Assembly (NCBI GenBank): GCA_052148435.1
Contig: JBKQIF010000076.1
Location: forward strand, 26,421-90,420
Direction of reading: 5' to 3'
Origin: JBEKYD01 sp052148435
GTDB lineage: Bacteria > Acidobacteriota > Terriglobia > Bryobacterales > Bryobacteraceae
Length of the DNA stretch: 64,000 bases
Position numbers and translations under genes: made by a program. Of the stretch, positions 34,662 to 42,604 are shown one piece after another. The notes below the pieces were generated by a model. It had not been told where the DNA came from. It did not search any database and saw nothing but the letters and a program-made list of their open reading frames with translations. Position 1 is the first letter of the stretch. Every line of letters starts with the position of its first letter.

Positions 34662-36773
34662 TTATTGCAGTTCCAGAAATAGCTTCTGCGCCGGTTTGAA
34701 GTCTGGGGCGATCTCGAGAGCCGCCAGCACTTCGTCGCGCGCCTGGTCGCGCTGACGATTCTGGCTGTAGGCGCGCGCCAGTTCGTAGTGGGCTTCGGCC
34801 GGGTCCACCGGGTGGTTGCTTACCAACGCGTGAAATTCCCTCACCGCGCCCGCCGCGTAGCTTTCGTCCAGCCACAATCCGCCCAGACGCTGGTGCAGCA
34901 GGTTGTCTTCGGGGTAGATCCAGTTCAAGCGATTGAGAATGTCCGCGGCTTCCTTGCCCTTGCCCGATTCCATCAGCGCCCCCGCCAGCTTTTCGATGGT
35001 CTCCGGATTCCGCCCGCCCATGTGCACGTAGCGCTCCCATTCGCCGATGGCCGCCGGCTTGTCTCCTTTGGCCATCTCGGCTTCCGCCAGCGCCTCATAG
35101 AGGCTGCCCGCCTCCACGTATTCCGGATAGAGGTCGCGGAACTCTCTCCCGAGCTTGATCGTGCCGTCGTAATCTTTCTTTTTCTCCAGTTCGGTCACCT
35201 GGCGGGCCGCCGCGCGCCAGCGATCGAAGTTCTGGGTGACGCTCCCGGTCTCGGCTTCCACCTTGGCCAGGAACTCTTTATCGAATTCCTCGGGCGGTAT
35301 CTTGAGCTCTTTGCGAATCACCGCGCCGGTCTCTTGGTTGCGGCCGAAATCCGCCAGCATGGCCAGGATGGTATCCCAGCCCCATTTTTCGGCGATGTAG
35401 TCGCAAATCTTGCCGGCCTGGTAATAGCTCACCACCACCTGGGCCGGGTTCTTGGGATGCACGAAACCGCGGTCCAGATCCGCCACCGGCAGAAGCTGCT
35501 TGTGCTGGATGGCGGCGATTTCATCCGGGCCCAGACGGTCGCCCCACTCCGGCGACGCCGCCGTTTCCTCGTGCACCGCGATGCCCTCGGTAAACCAGCG
35601 CGGCACGTGGGACTGGGTCATGGTCAGCGTGAACACGTGGCTCATTTCGTGCCACAAGGTCGAGGCCCAGTGAAAACTGCCCGGCGGCCGGCCTGACGGG
35701 CTGTCCATGGCGATCACCATGTCGAACGTCACACCCAGCGCGCCCAGCCCCGGCATCCCCATCGTTCGCACCGCGAAGTCTTCGTGATCGGGATAGACCT
35801 CAACCTGGACCGGCCCCGGCAGATGAAACCGGTATTTCTTTTCGTAGGTGGCGATGACTCGCTCCATCTCGGCTTCAAAATAGGGATGCAATAGTTCCGC
35901 TTCCTTCTTGTGAAGTTTCAAAATGGTGCGGCCGGTGCGAAAGGTGAGGTAGTTCTTGTAGCTGTCCAGCAGCCGCAGCGAATTGGCTGTGGCCGAGTCC
36001 TGAAAGTCGTGGTCCCAGCAATCCTTCAGCAGCGCCTGAGCTTCCCGGTCCTGGCCCAGCCGCATCAGGTTGATGGCCAGTTGCGATTGCGCCGCATATA
36101 ACTGCGGGTCGAGCGCGATCGCCTTGCGGTAATACGCCACGGATTCCACGTAGCGCCGGTTGAGCATGAAGAAATGCCCCGCGGTTGCGTAGCCGCGCGC
36201 GGCTTTCGGGTCCCAGGGCGAGTCCTTTTTGTCCTCCAGCCAGTCGATGGCCGCGAGAATCGCCTTGGCTTCGACCGATTGCGGATCGAGAGCCAGCGCC
36301 CGGTGCGCTTCCGCCGCCGCTCTATCCCGATCGTCGTCTTCGAGCGCCAGCCGCGCCAGCAGTTCCTGCGCTTCCACCAGCTTCGGGTCGAGCGCCAGCG
36401 CCTTGTGCGCCAGCTCGGCGGCCTCGCCCGCGAACGATTCCGCAGCCAGCAGCGCCTCCCCCAGCATCGCCTCGGCGGACTTCGGGTCGAGCTTCAGCGC
36501 TTCGTCGAAAAGTCCGTTAGCTTCCGCCGGCTGCCAATGATCCAGATAGAGCCTGCCCCAGCGGACCCGGTAATGGGCATTCTCCCGATGGCCCGCCACC
36601 AGCGCCTTGAAGACTTCATTGGCCTCCTGGTAGCGCCGCGCTTTCCAGAGCGATTCGGCTTGATCGAGGGTCTGGGCGGCCAGCGGAACGGCCATCGCCA
36701 GGCAGAAGACAATCAATGGTGGCACAGGCTTCAGCCGGTGGAAGCGGATTGGCTGCAGCAGCCCTGGCTTCAT
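34662..36773 (-). CDS. TPR protein with gluzincin peptidase-like domain (DUF1570/MA-like)
   Basis: This is an exported 703-residue protein with an N-terminal hydrophobic signal (about residues 18-34). It has TPR units at about residues 35-250 and again at about 560-700 (AEANGLFDEALKLDPKSAEAML and similar). Between them lies a metallopeptidase-like domain with zinc motif HEMSH near residue 374 and the downstream glutamate in WFTEGIAVHEE. Its ATG overlaps the caspase-like stop by 4 nt and moxR follows 15 nt after its stop. It is part of the MoxR operon; the substrate is unknown. Confidence 0.85.
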   Translation of the reverse strand: MKPGLLQPIRFHRLKPVPPLIVFCLAMAVPLAAQTLDQAESLWKARRYQEANEVFKALVAGHRENAHYRVRWGRLYLDHWQPAEANGLFDEALKLDPKSAEAMLGEALLAAESFAGEAAELAHKALALDPKLVEAQELLARLALEDDDRDRAAAEAHRALALDPQSVEAKAILAAIDWLEDKKDSPWDPKAARGYATAGHFFMLNRRYVESVAYYRKAIALDPQLYAAQSQLAINLMRLGQDREAQALLKDCWDHDFQDSATANSLRLLDSYKNYLTFRTGRTILKLHKKEAELLHPYFEAEMERVIATYEKKYRFHLPGPVQVEVYPDHEDFAVRTMGMPGLGALGVTFDMVIAMDSPSGRPPGSFHWASTLWHEMSHVFTLTMTQSHVPRWFTEGIAVHEETAASPEWGDRLGPDEIAAIQHKQLLPVADLDRGFVHPKNPAQVVVSYYQAGKICDYIAEKWGWDTILAMLADFGRNQETGAVIRKELKIPPEEFDKEFLAKVEAETGSVTQNFDRWRAAARQVTELEKKKDYDGTIKLGREFRDLYPEYVEAGSLYEALAEAEMAKGDKPAAIGEWERYVHMGGRNPETIEKLAGALMESGKGKEAADILNRLNWIYPEDNLLHQRLGGLWLDESYAAGAVREFHALVSNHPVDPAEAHYELARAYSQNRQRDQARDEVLAALEIAPDFKPAQKLFLELQ

Positions 36774-37693
36774 GGCTTATCCAGCGCTTCCTGCGTCCGG
36801 GCCAGTTCCAGCAGCAGCCCGCTCAATTGCCGCTTGTACTCCGCGGCGGCGAGGGCGGCCTTGTCGTATTTCAGCTTGTCGATGGCCTGCTCCAGCGCTT
36901 CCTTCCTGGCCAGCAGCTCCCGCTTGGCCGGGTCGCGCGCGGCGGCCGCATTGGCGCCCAGCCGCACCACGGTGAAGCTGCCGGCCAGCTTGCCTTCTCC
37001 GTTTTCCAGCGATGGCGTGCGCTCGCCTTCGCCTTTGCCGGTATCTTCCAGCACGGCGTGCTCGGTGGCCAGCCGCTTTTCCGAATCGAAAAACTCGGTC
37101 ACCTTGTGCTGCGCGAACAGAAACGCCTCCAGCGCCGTCACCGCTTCGTTCTTATCGGTATCGGCTGCCGGGTCGCGCAACGCCTCGGCCCAGTAGCGCG
37201 CGAACATAGACGCGTTCTTTTCCGTGCCGGTCTTGGTGGAGGCGATCACCACCCGGCCCTCTTTGCGCAGCGCGGCGATCGCGCCGCCGCTCGAGCTCGT
37301 CATCACCACCACGCACTGCCGCGTGGCCGGAATGCGGTCGAGCGCCGCCGCCAGTTCCGCCGCCGTGATATCCGGCCCGGGGATATTGAACTTGTAGTCC
37401 ACCCCGTCGTAACTCCCGTGGCCGATCAGCATCAATACCAGCGCGTCGTCCGGTTTGGCGGTTCGCGCCAGCTCGTCCAGGCGCGCCCGGATCTGCTCCC
37501 GGTTCGGGGCCACCAGCGTAATCGCGTTGCCCCCGGCCTTCTTGATGCTGCCGTCGATATCTTCGGCCCACATTTTGAAGCGCTGGTCGTAATCCGGCTC
37601 GCCGCCCAGACCCGAGATCGTCACGTAGTAAGACGCCGCGTGCGCCGAAAGCACGCACGCCAGCAACCCCCATACCAGGCGATTGTGGCGCAC
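36770..37693 (-). CDS. Caspase/C13-like protein with Ser in place of the expected catalytic Cys
   Basis: From the GTG at 37693 this is 307 residues: a signal peptide (RLVWGLLACVLSAHA), then a caspase-like fold with ISGLGGEPDYDQRFKMWAED, the His motif LMLIGHGSYDG near residue 90, and a strand VVVMTSSSGGAIAAL near residue 129. Caspases and legumains have D-x-C there, so the nucleophile appears to be Ser or absent. A C-terminal coiled coil follows. The reading frame stays open through the whole upstream REP element to 37873, so the true start is uncertain. The stop overlaps the TPR gene, placing it in the MoxR operon. Confidence 0.75.
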   Translation of the reverse strand: MRHNRLVWGLLACVLSAHAASYYVTISGLGGEPDYDQRFKMWAEDIDGSIKKAGGNAITLVAPNREQIRARLDELARTAKPDDALVLMLIGHGSYDGVDYKFNIPGPDITAAELAAALDRIPATRQCVVVMTSSSGGAIAALRKEGRVVIASTKTGTEKNASMFARYWAEALRDPAADTDKNEAVTALEAFLFAQHKVTEFFDSEKRLATEHAVLEDTGKGEGERTPSLENGEGKLAGSFTVVRLGANAAAARDPAKRELLARKEALEQAIDKLKYDKAALAAAEYKRQLSGLLLELARTQEALDKP

Positions 37694-37873
37694 GCACTCG
37701 TGCGTGCCGCGTCGAGACTCGGCTCGACGCTTGCGCCCGGCCAGGGAAAATCCTGCGGATTGCAGCCAACCGCAGCAGTTCGCAAAACGATTTGCCATGA
37801 CCGGCGTTCTCATCCGTCCTGAAGCGGGCGTCGAGAGGAGTCTCGACGCGGCACGCATGAGTGCGTGCGCCAC
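37685..37873. mobile_element. Short REP-pair element (RAYT-derived MITE)
   Basis: Two inverted 46-nt REP copies (37685-37730 and 37828-37873) flank 97 nt. The inner ends resemble those of the RAYT unit at 47982-48652: GGGAAAATCCTGCGG next to the left REP and GTTCTCATCCG next to the right REP. The unit therefore looks like an internal deletion derivative that lost the transposase. It lies between the vWA gene stop (37875) and the caspase-like gene and runs into that gene's 5' end. Confidence 0.82.
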
Positions 37874-37874
37874 G

Positions 37875-40139
37875 TTACACTACCCCCCAGTTTCGCCGCA
37901 GCAGCCATTCGGCGCTCTTCAAACCCAGCGCCAGCAGAAACACCGCCGGCATATCCCACAAATCGCGCGTCTCCCGCGCCGTGATGCCCGCTTCGGAGTA
38001 CGCAATCTCTTCTCCTAATTTCGACGCCTGATCGGGACGATAGTACCGCCCGCCAGTCTCGTTCGACAGCTTCTGCAGCAGTTCCTTGTTCTGTCCCGTG
38101 CGGAAATTCTCAGCGATGCCATTCTCGCGCCGGAAGCTCAGCACGTCCTGCCCGATCTCTTCCTGCTCGTGCCCGGCGATGATTTCGGCCACATACGACC
38201 CCGGCGCGTCGGCTGTCCACTCGCCCGAGTAGATGCCTTCCTCGAGAGGCTTCGGCGTCAACTCCACCGTCACGCTGGCGCCATCCGGCTCCAGGATTCG
38301 CGCCTGCACTTTGGCGTCCGCCACCGGCTTGTACGCTTTATCGCGGACTTCCACCCGCAGCGGCAGCCGGGTTTCGTCGTCCAGCACCTGTTTGGGCGTG
38401 GACGCCACTACCTGTCCCGGCGTATCCGTCACCAGGTAGCGCAGCAGTTGCTGCCAGAAGATCTCCTGCGTGTGGTCGTCGTGCGGCAGCCACATTTTCC
38501 AGCGCCAGCTTCCCTCGGTGGCAAACAGCACGGTTCGCCCGCGGCCGTAGTTCTGGGTGACCAGCAGCGGAAACTTGCGCTTGGGCGGCGTGGATTCGAG
38601 CAGCACGGTGGCGCCGGGCTTGGGGTCGCCCACTTCCTGGTAATTCGCCATTTGAGGCATCTTCTTCCAGCGTTCGGCGTTGCGCGCGGCATCGTCGTCC
38701 AGCCGGCAGATGCTCGACTGCGATCCCTCCGGCGTCAGTTGCTCGCCCGTAAAATCGCGGTGAAAGGTGGGGCGCGTATTGAGCAGGTTGACCGGCACCA
38801 GTTCCGCCAACGGCGAATTCACGTAGCCGCCATCGGAGAGCGTGGCCCGGCCGCCCATGAACAGCACCCCGCCGCCGCGCCGGTCCACGAAATCGCGAAT
38901 CAATTGCTGCTGCGTAACCGAGAAATAATTGGCCTCCACGCTGCCGATAATCAACCCCTGGAACGCGAACAGGTCTTCCGCTTTGGAGGGGAAGCCGTCC
39001 GCCAGTTCCTTGGCGTCTTTCTGCCCCTGCATCAGCATTTTGTTTTGCGTGGTGCGGAGCATGCTCATGATTTCCTGATCGGCTTGATTGTCGCCCGGAA
39101 GGAATGGCAGCGAGCGGCGGATGAATTTATACTCCCAGCGGGGTTCGCCTTCCATGTAAAGGATGCGAGGCTTGCGCGTTTCCACATTCACCAGGCGCGC
39201 CAGGCGGTTGTTGGCCTGGTTGGTTTCGCCAGGGAGCGGATCGACGCCGATCTCGACCGTTTTGGCGCCGGCGTCGCCACAGTTGAACACCAGCGTTTCG
39301 GTCTGCAGCGCGCCATCGCCCTTGAGCGTGACGTCCTGCCCGGCCAGAACCTTCCCGCCTGCCCGAACACTCAGCTTGGCCCTGGTTCCCGAAAGCCCGT
39401 AGCTTTGGATCGTGACCACGGCCGAAAGCCGCGATTGGGGCAGCGCGCGCGGAGCCACCACCGCGTCCACCACTTCGGTGTCGCGTTCGGAATGCTCCTT
39501 CCCAAAACCGACCGTGTGCACCGGAATGCGCGCCCGCCGGATCGCCGCCACCGTCTCCAGACTCAAGCCGCCGGAATTGTCCGCGCCGTCGCTCAATACC
39601 ACGATGGCGCCCAGCGGCAGCGACGACGATTCCGCCAGCACCCGCTCCATCGTGTCGCCAATGCGCGTAGCCGGATCGGTGGGATTCAACCCATCCAGGT
39701 TGGGCACCCGCTCCACATCCTTGCCGAAGCGGTAGATCCGCACCTGAAAGCGGCCGGCCAGGCTCTTCAGCAGCCCGTCCGACAACACCGCCTTGGCGGC
39801 GGCTTCGCGGGTGGCGCCGTTTTCGTCGCGAATTCCCATGCTGCGCGAATCGTCCACCAGCACCGCCACCACGTTTTGCTGCGGCCGCAGCGTGGCCACG
39901 CTCAGTGCCGGATGCCACAAAAGCAGCAGGATCAGGGCGATCAGTCCCGATTCCAGCAGCCAGATCCCGAGCGGCTTCAGCCCGCTCAGCAGCCCGTGGT
40001 TCCGCCGTACGTGCCAGAACAACAGACCGGCCGCCGCCGCGATGCTCACTCCCAGGAGCCACAATGGCCAGGGGGTGAGGAACACAAACTGGCCTTTATG
40101 AAAAAGCGCCGCCGGGTATTTGAAGAGGAATTCGAACAT
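37875..40139 (-). CDS. Membrane protein with vWA and glutamine-amidotransferase-like regions
   Basis: This 754-residue protein has two N-terminal helices (WLLGVSIAAAAGLLFWHV and SGLIALILLLLWHPALSV). A vWA domain follows with metal site VLVDDSRSMG near residue 90 and VVLSDGADNSGG. The central region has the class I glutamine amidotransferase-like fold seen in such proteins (QGLIIGSVEANYFSVTQQQL and RRGGGVLFMGGR), but no catalytic Cys is apparent. It is the first gene of the leftward MoxR operon. An element of paired REPs separates it from the next gene. Confidence 0.85.
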   Translation of the reverse strand: MFEFLFKYPAALFHKGQFVFLTPWPLWLLGVSIAAAAGLLFWHVRRNHGLLSGLKPLGIWLLESGLIALILLLLWHPALSVATLRPQQNVVAVLVDDSRSMGIRDENGATREAAAKAVLSDGLLKSLAGRFQVRIYRFGKDVERVPNLDGLNPTDPATRIGDTMERVLAESSSLPLGAIVVLSDGADNSGGLSLETVAAIRRARIPVHTVGFGKEHSERDTEVVDAVVAPRALPQSRLSAVVTIQSYGLSGTRAKLSVRAGGKVLAGQDVTLKGDGALQTETLVFNCGDAGAKTVEIGVDPLPGETNQANNRLARLVNVETRKPRILYMEGEPRWEYKFIRRSLPFLPGDNQADQEIMSMLRTTQNKMLMQGQKDAKELADGFPSKAEDLFAFQGLIIGSVEANYFSVTQQQLIRDFVDRRGGGVLFMGGRATLSDGGYVNSPLAELVPVNLLNTRPTFHRDFTGEQLTPEGSQSSICRLDDDAARNAERWKKMPQMANYQEVGDPKPGATVLLESTPPKRKFPLLVTQNYGRGRTVLFATEGSWRWKMWLPHDDHTQEIFWQQLLRYLVTDTPGQVVASTPKQVLDDETRLPLRVEVRDKAYKPVADAKVQARILEPDGASVTVELTPKPLEEGIYSGEWTADAPGSYVAEIIAGHEQEEIGQDVLSFRRENGIAENFRTGQNKELLQKLSNETGGRYYRPDQASKLGEEIAYSEAGITARETRDLWDMPAVFLLALGLKSAEWLLRRNWGVV

Positions 40140-40373
40140 GGGGCCACGTCAGAGGCGCATGAGTCGATAGACGCGCGAGTGGTGGGAGGCAGTTACCGAC
40201 GTTTCCGGGTTGAGGGAAACTTGCGCCGCGGCCCGCAATTCTAGCATGCCCTCTCGTATGTCGAAAGCATAGCACGGGCGGGGCGCACCGTCGCGAGGGC
40301 TCATTCGTGCCGGGGCGCCCGGCAAGGGTCGACGCGCGTCGCCCAGCCGGAAACAGCGTAGAATGATAGCGTC

Positions 40374-40649
40374 ATGACCAGACAGGTGGAAGCGGTTTAC
40401 GAGAATGGAGTGTTCCGGCCCTTGGAGCCGGTGTTGCTGGAGGAGCGGCAGCGCGTCACAGTGGTGATTACCGACGGTCCGACGGTACCGGGGCGGAGTT
40501 ATCCAGATGTCTCCTACATGGAGGCGGTCAGGCGCGAGGTTGAAGCCATGGGCCGCGTTCCCAGCCGCGAGGAAATCCTAGAGATCACCGCGAAGGATCC
40601 GGCTTCCTGGTCAGACGCCATCATCGCGGAGCGCGAGGAACGTTTCTGA
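40374..40649 (+). CDS. DUF104 (AF2212-like) antitoxin
   Basis: This 91-residue protein has the DUF104 start: VEAVYENGVFRPLEPVLLEERQRVTVVI, a short beta-rich DNA-binding fold used by antitoxins of PIN toxins. The C-terminal half is helical and acidic (EAVRREVEAMGRVPSREEILE). It is 1 nt upstream of a PIN toxin gene that is split by the transposon at 40787-44883, so this antitoxin is now without an intact partner here. Confidence 0.82.
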   Translation: MTRQVEAVYENGVFRPLEPVLLEERQRVTVVITDGPTVPGRSYPDVSYMEAVRREVEAMGRVPSREEILEITAKDPASWSDAIIAEREERF

Positions 40650-40650
40650 A

Positions 40651-40786
40651 GTGGCGGCCTATTTCTTCGATTCGAGCGCGTTGGCGAAGCTCTACCATTC
40701 CGAGCCCGGTACGGCAAGGGTGGCGTCGATTTTTCACGAACCGGGACGCCGGATTCTTATTTCCCGGCTGACTGTTCTGGAAATGC
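40651..40786 (+). pseudogene. PIN toxin gene, 5' part (disrupted by transposon)
   Basis: The GTG at 40651 follows the antitoxin stop by 1 nt. The 45 codons give AAYFFDSSALAKLYHSEPGT, the N-terminal PIN strand with its first catalytic Asp, ending LTVLEM. The frame then enters the transposon and stops at a TAG inside its inverted repeat. Joining base 40786 to base 44892 gives an uninterrupted 152-residue PIN protein. The insertion is therefore recent enough that both halves remain in frame. Confidence 0.9.
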
Positions 40787-40804
40787 GGTAGTGGGTCAAT
40801 TTGA
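40779..40804 (+). repeat. Left target duplication and left inverted repeat of the transposon
   Basis: GGAAATGC at 40779-40786 is the target duplication. The inverted repeat GGTAGTGGGTCAATTTGA covers 40787-40804 and matches the right end exactly. Confidence 0.93.
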
Positions 40805-40852
40805 AATGTCTGCGCCTTGACGCCCGGCTCTCAGATGTGCCGATACTTGGGT

Positions 40853-41125
40853 ATGCCTGAGCAGTCAAAGAAGCGCAATCCGCGTCCCCGCGATTTTAAT
40901 GCGCGGGCTTTCGAGATCATGCAGGAGGCCACCGGCCAGGCCCCCAAGTACGATCCCAACGCACCGGACGTGACCAAGAACCCTCACGCCGTGGCGCTGG
41001 GGCGGCTCGGTGGACTGAAGGGCGGCGTGGCCAGGGCGGCGAAGCTGAGCCCGAAGAAGCGGTCAGCTATTGCGGCGAAGGCTGCGGAAGCGCGGTGGGG
41101 GAAAGGTCCCCAACAGCGTGCCTAA
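40853..41125 (+). CDS. Transposon passenger A: small basic protein with KGG-like repeat
   Basis: This 90-residue, strongly basic protein has a Lys/Arg-rich N-terminus. The C-terminal motif is PHAVALGRLGGLKGGVARAAKLSPKKRSAIAAKAAEARW, given here in overlapping words: GRLGGLKGGVARA, LSPKKRSAIAAKAAEARW. This motif occurs in many small bacterial proteins of unknown role and resembles KGG/stress-type nucleic-acid-binding repeats. The ATG at 40853 is preferred; ATG at 40835 is possible. It overlaps passenger B by 8 nt, so the two are coupled. Confidence 0.6.
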   Translation: MPEQSKKRNPRPRDFNARAFEIMQEATGQAPKYDPNAPDVTKNPHAVALGRLGGLKGGVARAAKLSPKKRSAIAAKAAEARWGKGPQQRA

Positions 41126-41435
41126 CAAACCGAAGCGGAAGCGCCAGTCATCGAAGGGCGAAGTCTATCCCCCAGGGGCGACGCCCATCTCCGAAGAATA
41201 CTTCGAAGGCATGATGAAGCTCGTGCTGAACTGGATTGTTGATTGCGAAATGGAAAACGCAGCGTTGCGGGAGGCCCTACAGCGTAATGGCGGCGTCACT
41301 TACGCTCAGGTCCAAACGCAAAGGCAGGAGCTTGAGCAGGCGCCGGAAATCCTCGAGATGCGACGATTCATCAACGAGGGTGAGACCGCAAGGCTCTTCG
41401 CGCTTTTAGAAAAGTTTCAAGGACCGATACAATAG
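41118..41435 (+). CDS. Transposon passenger B: hypothetical protein
   Basis: This 105-residue protein starts at a GTG that overlaps the stop of passenger A. It has a basic N-terminal tail (PNKPKRKRQSSKGEVYPPG), then an amphipathic region EEYFEGMMKLVLNWIVDCEMENAALREAL that looks like a coiled coil, and a Gln/Glu-rich end. No family is recognised. It lies 135 nt ahead of the transposase gene on the same strand. Confidence 0.55.
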   Translation: MPNKPKRKRQSSKGEVYPPGATPISEEYFEGMMKLVLNWIVDCEMENAALREALQRNGGVTYAQVQTQRQELEQAPEILEMRRFINEGETARLFALLEKFQGPIQ

Positions 41436-41570
41436 CTTGGCTAGGTTCGGTCGCAATGTTTGATCGTGACGGCACGGCGCCCTTGCTAGGCGTTTGTTCC
41501 TTAGTGTTTTTTGGCATTTTATCCTCACTAAATTCTTGCTTTCTATGCTTGATCGGTCCAGAATAGATAT

Positions 41571-42419
41571 ATGAACCGGCTCGATCCTGCCAAGCGTGTC
41601 CAGGTGGTTACGGCCCTCGTCGAAGGTTGCTCGATTCGCTCCACCGTCCGCATGACTGGCGTTGCCAAGAACACTATCGTGAAGCTCCTTGTGGAACTCG
41701 GCGCGGCCTGTTCCGACTATCTGAACACGGCCCTCGTCAACCTTCCAGCCACGCGCGTACAGTGCGATGAAATCTGGTCGTTCGTGGGCGCCAAAGACAA
41801 GAATATCCCGGCCCGGCGGAAAGGGGAAGAGGGCATCGGCAGCGCATGGACCTGGGTGGCTATCGATGCCGATTCCAAACTGATCTGTTCGTGGCTGGTC
41901 GGCAAGCGCGATCCGGGATGCGCCACGCAGTTTATTCAGGATCTCGCGGGACGCTTGGCGAACCGGGTTCAACTGACGACGGACGGCCTCCGGCTCTACT
42001 TGACGGCGGTTGTAGACGGCTTCGGATCGAACATCGATTACGCCATGCTGGTGAAGATCTACGGCAACGATCCCGAGGCTGAGAAGCGGTACAGCCCGGC
42101 GGTCTGCACGGGCTGCACGAAACAAACCAAGGTCGGCGATCCCGACCCAGCGTTTATCTCAACCAGTTATATCGAGAGACAAAATCTGACCATGCGGATG
42201 GGGATGCGGCGGTTCACCCGGCTCACAAATGCGTTCTCGAAGAAGATCCAGAACCATGCCGCGTCCGTGGCCCTGTACGCCATGCACTACAACTTCGTTC
42301 GGATTCACCAGACATTGAGAATCACGCCTGCGATGGCTGCGGGAATCACAGGGCGGCTCTGGTCTATTCACGACATCATTCGGTTGGTGGAGCGGAACGA
42401 AGCCGAACGCGCGGCATGA
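41571..42419 (+). CDS. IS1-family DDE transposase
   Basis: This is a 282-residue single-frame transposase, unlike classical IS1 which needs a frameshift. The N-terminal helix-turn-helix (DPAKRVQVVTALVEGCSIRSTVRMTGVAKNT in pieces) precedes the catalytic triad: Asp66 in QCDEIWSF, Asp138 in LTTDGLRLYL, and Glu202 in SYIERQNLTMRM. The block FTRLTNAFSKK follows. These features match the long IS1-type transposases common in soil bacteria and archaea. All catalytic residues are present, so the element may be active. It is the only transposase inside the 4.1-kb element. Confidence 0.92.
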   Translation: MNRLDPAKRVQVVTALVEGCSIRSTVRMTGVAKNTIVKLLVELGAACSDYLNTALVNLPATRVQCDEIWSFVGAKDKNIPARRKGEEGIGSAWTWVAIDADSKLICSWLVGKRDPGCATQFIQDLAGRLANRVQLTTDGLRLYLTAVVDGFGSNIDYAMLVKIYGNDPEAEKRYSPAVCTGCTKQTKVGDPDPAFISTSYIERQNLTMRMGMRRFTRLTNAFSKKIQNHAASVALYAMHYNFVRIHQTLRITPAMAAGITGRLWSIHDIIRLVERNEAERAA

Positions 42420-42493
42420 CTCGCCCCCCGGTGGAAGGATTTAATCTTGGTAGGGAGCGGAGGACATCCCTTGTGCTCGGATTCCAGGACAGC

Positions 42494-42601
42494 ATAATCT
42501 AAAGACGGCCGCCTAGTTCCGGCCTCATGAACCGGGACGAAAGCGGGAATCCTTGACCTGTTGGCGGCCATTTACTTCAGGGAATCGCTACAAGGAGCGA
42601 T
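42494..42601 (+). promoter_or_regulatory. Structured RNA leader, copy A, upstream of passenger C
   Basis: This is one of two ~110-nt copies within the transposon (the other at 44229-44339). Stem P1 pairs 42507-42513 (GGCCGCC) with 42563-42569 (GGCGGCC). Stem P2 pairs 42516-42522 (GTTCCGG) with 42532-42538 (CCGGGAC) over a 9-nt loop. The conserved single strand CCTTGACCTG lies between P2 and the closing arm of P1. The final hairpin ATCGCT-ACAAGG-AGCGAT (42584-42601) contains the AAGGAG ribosome site for the GTG at 42605. This arrangement looks like a cis-regulatory RNA controlling translation. Confidence 0.72.
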
Positions 42602-42604
42602 GCC

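Noticed and set aside
36770..37873. Caspase-like gene starting at 37873
   Set aside because: The extra 60 N-terminal residues are encoded entirely by the inserted REP pair and would bury the signal peptide inside the protein.
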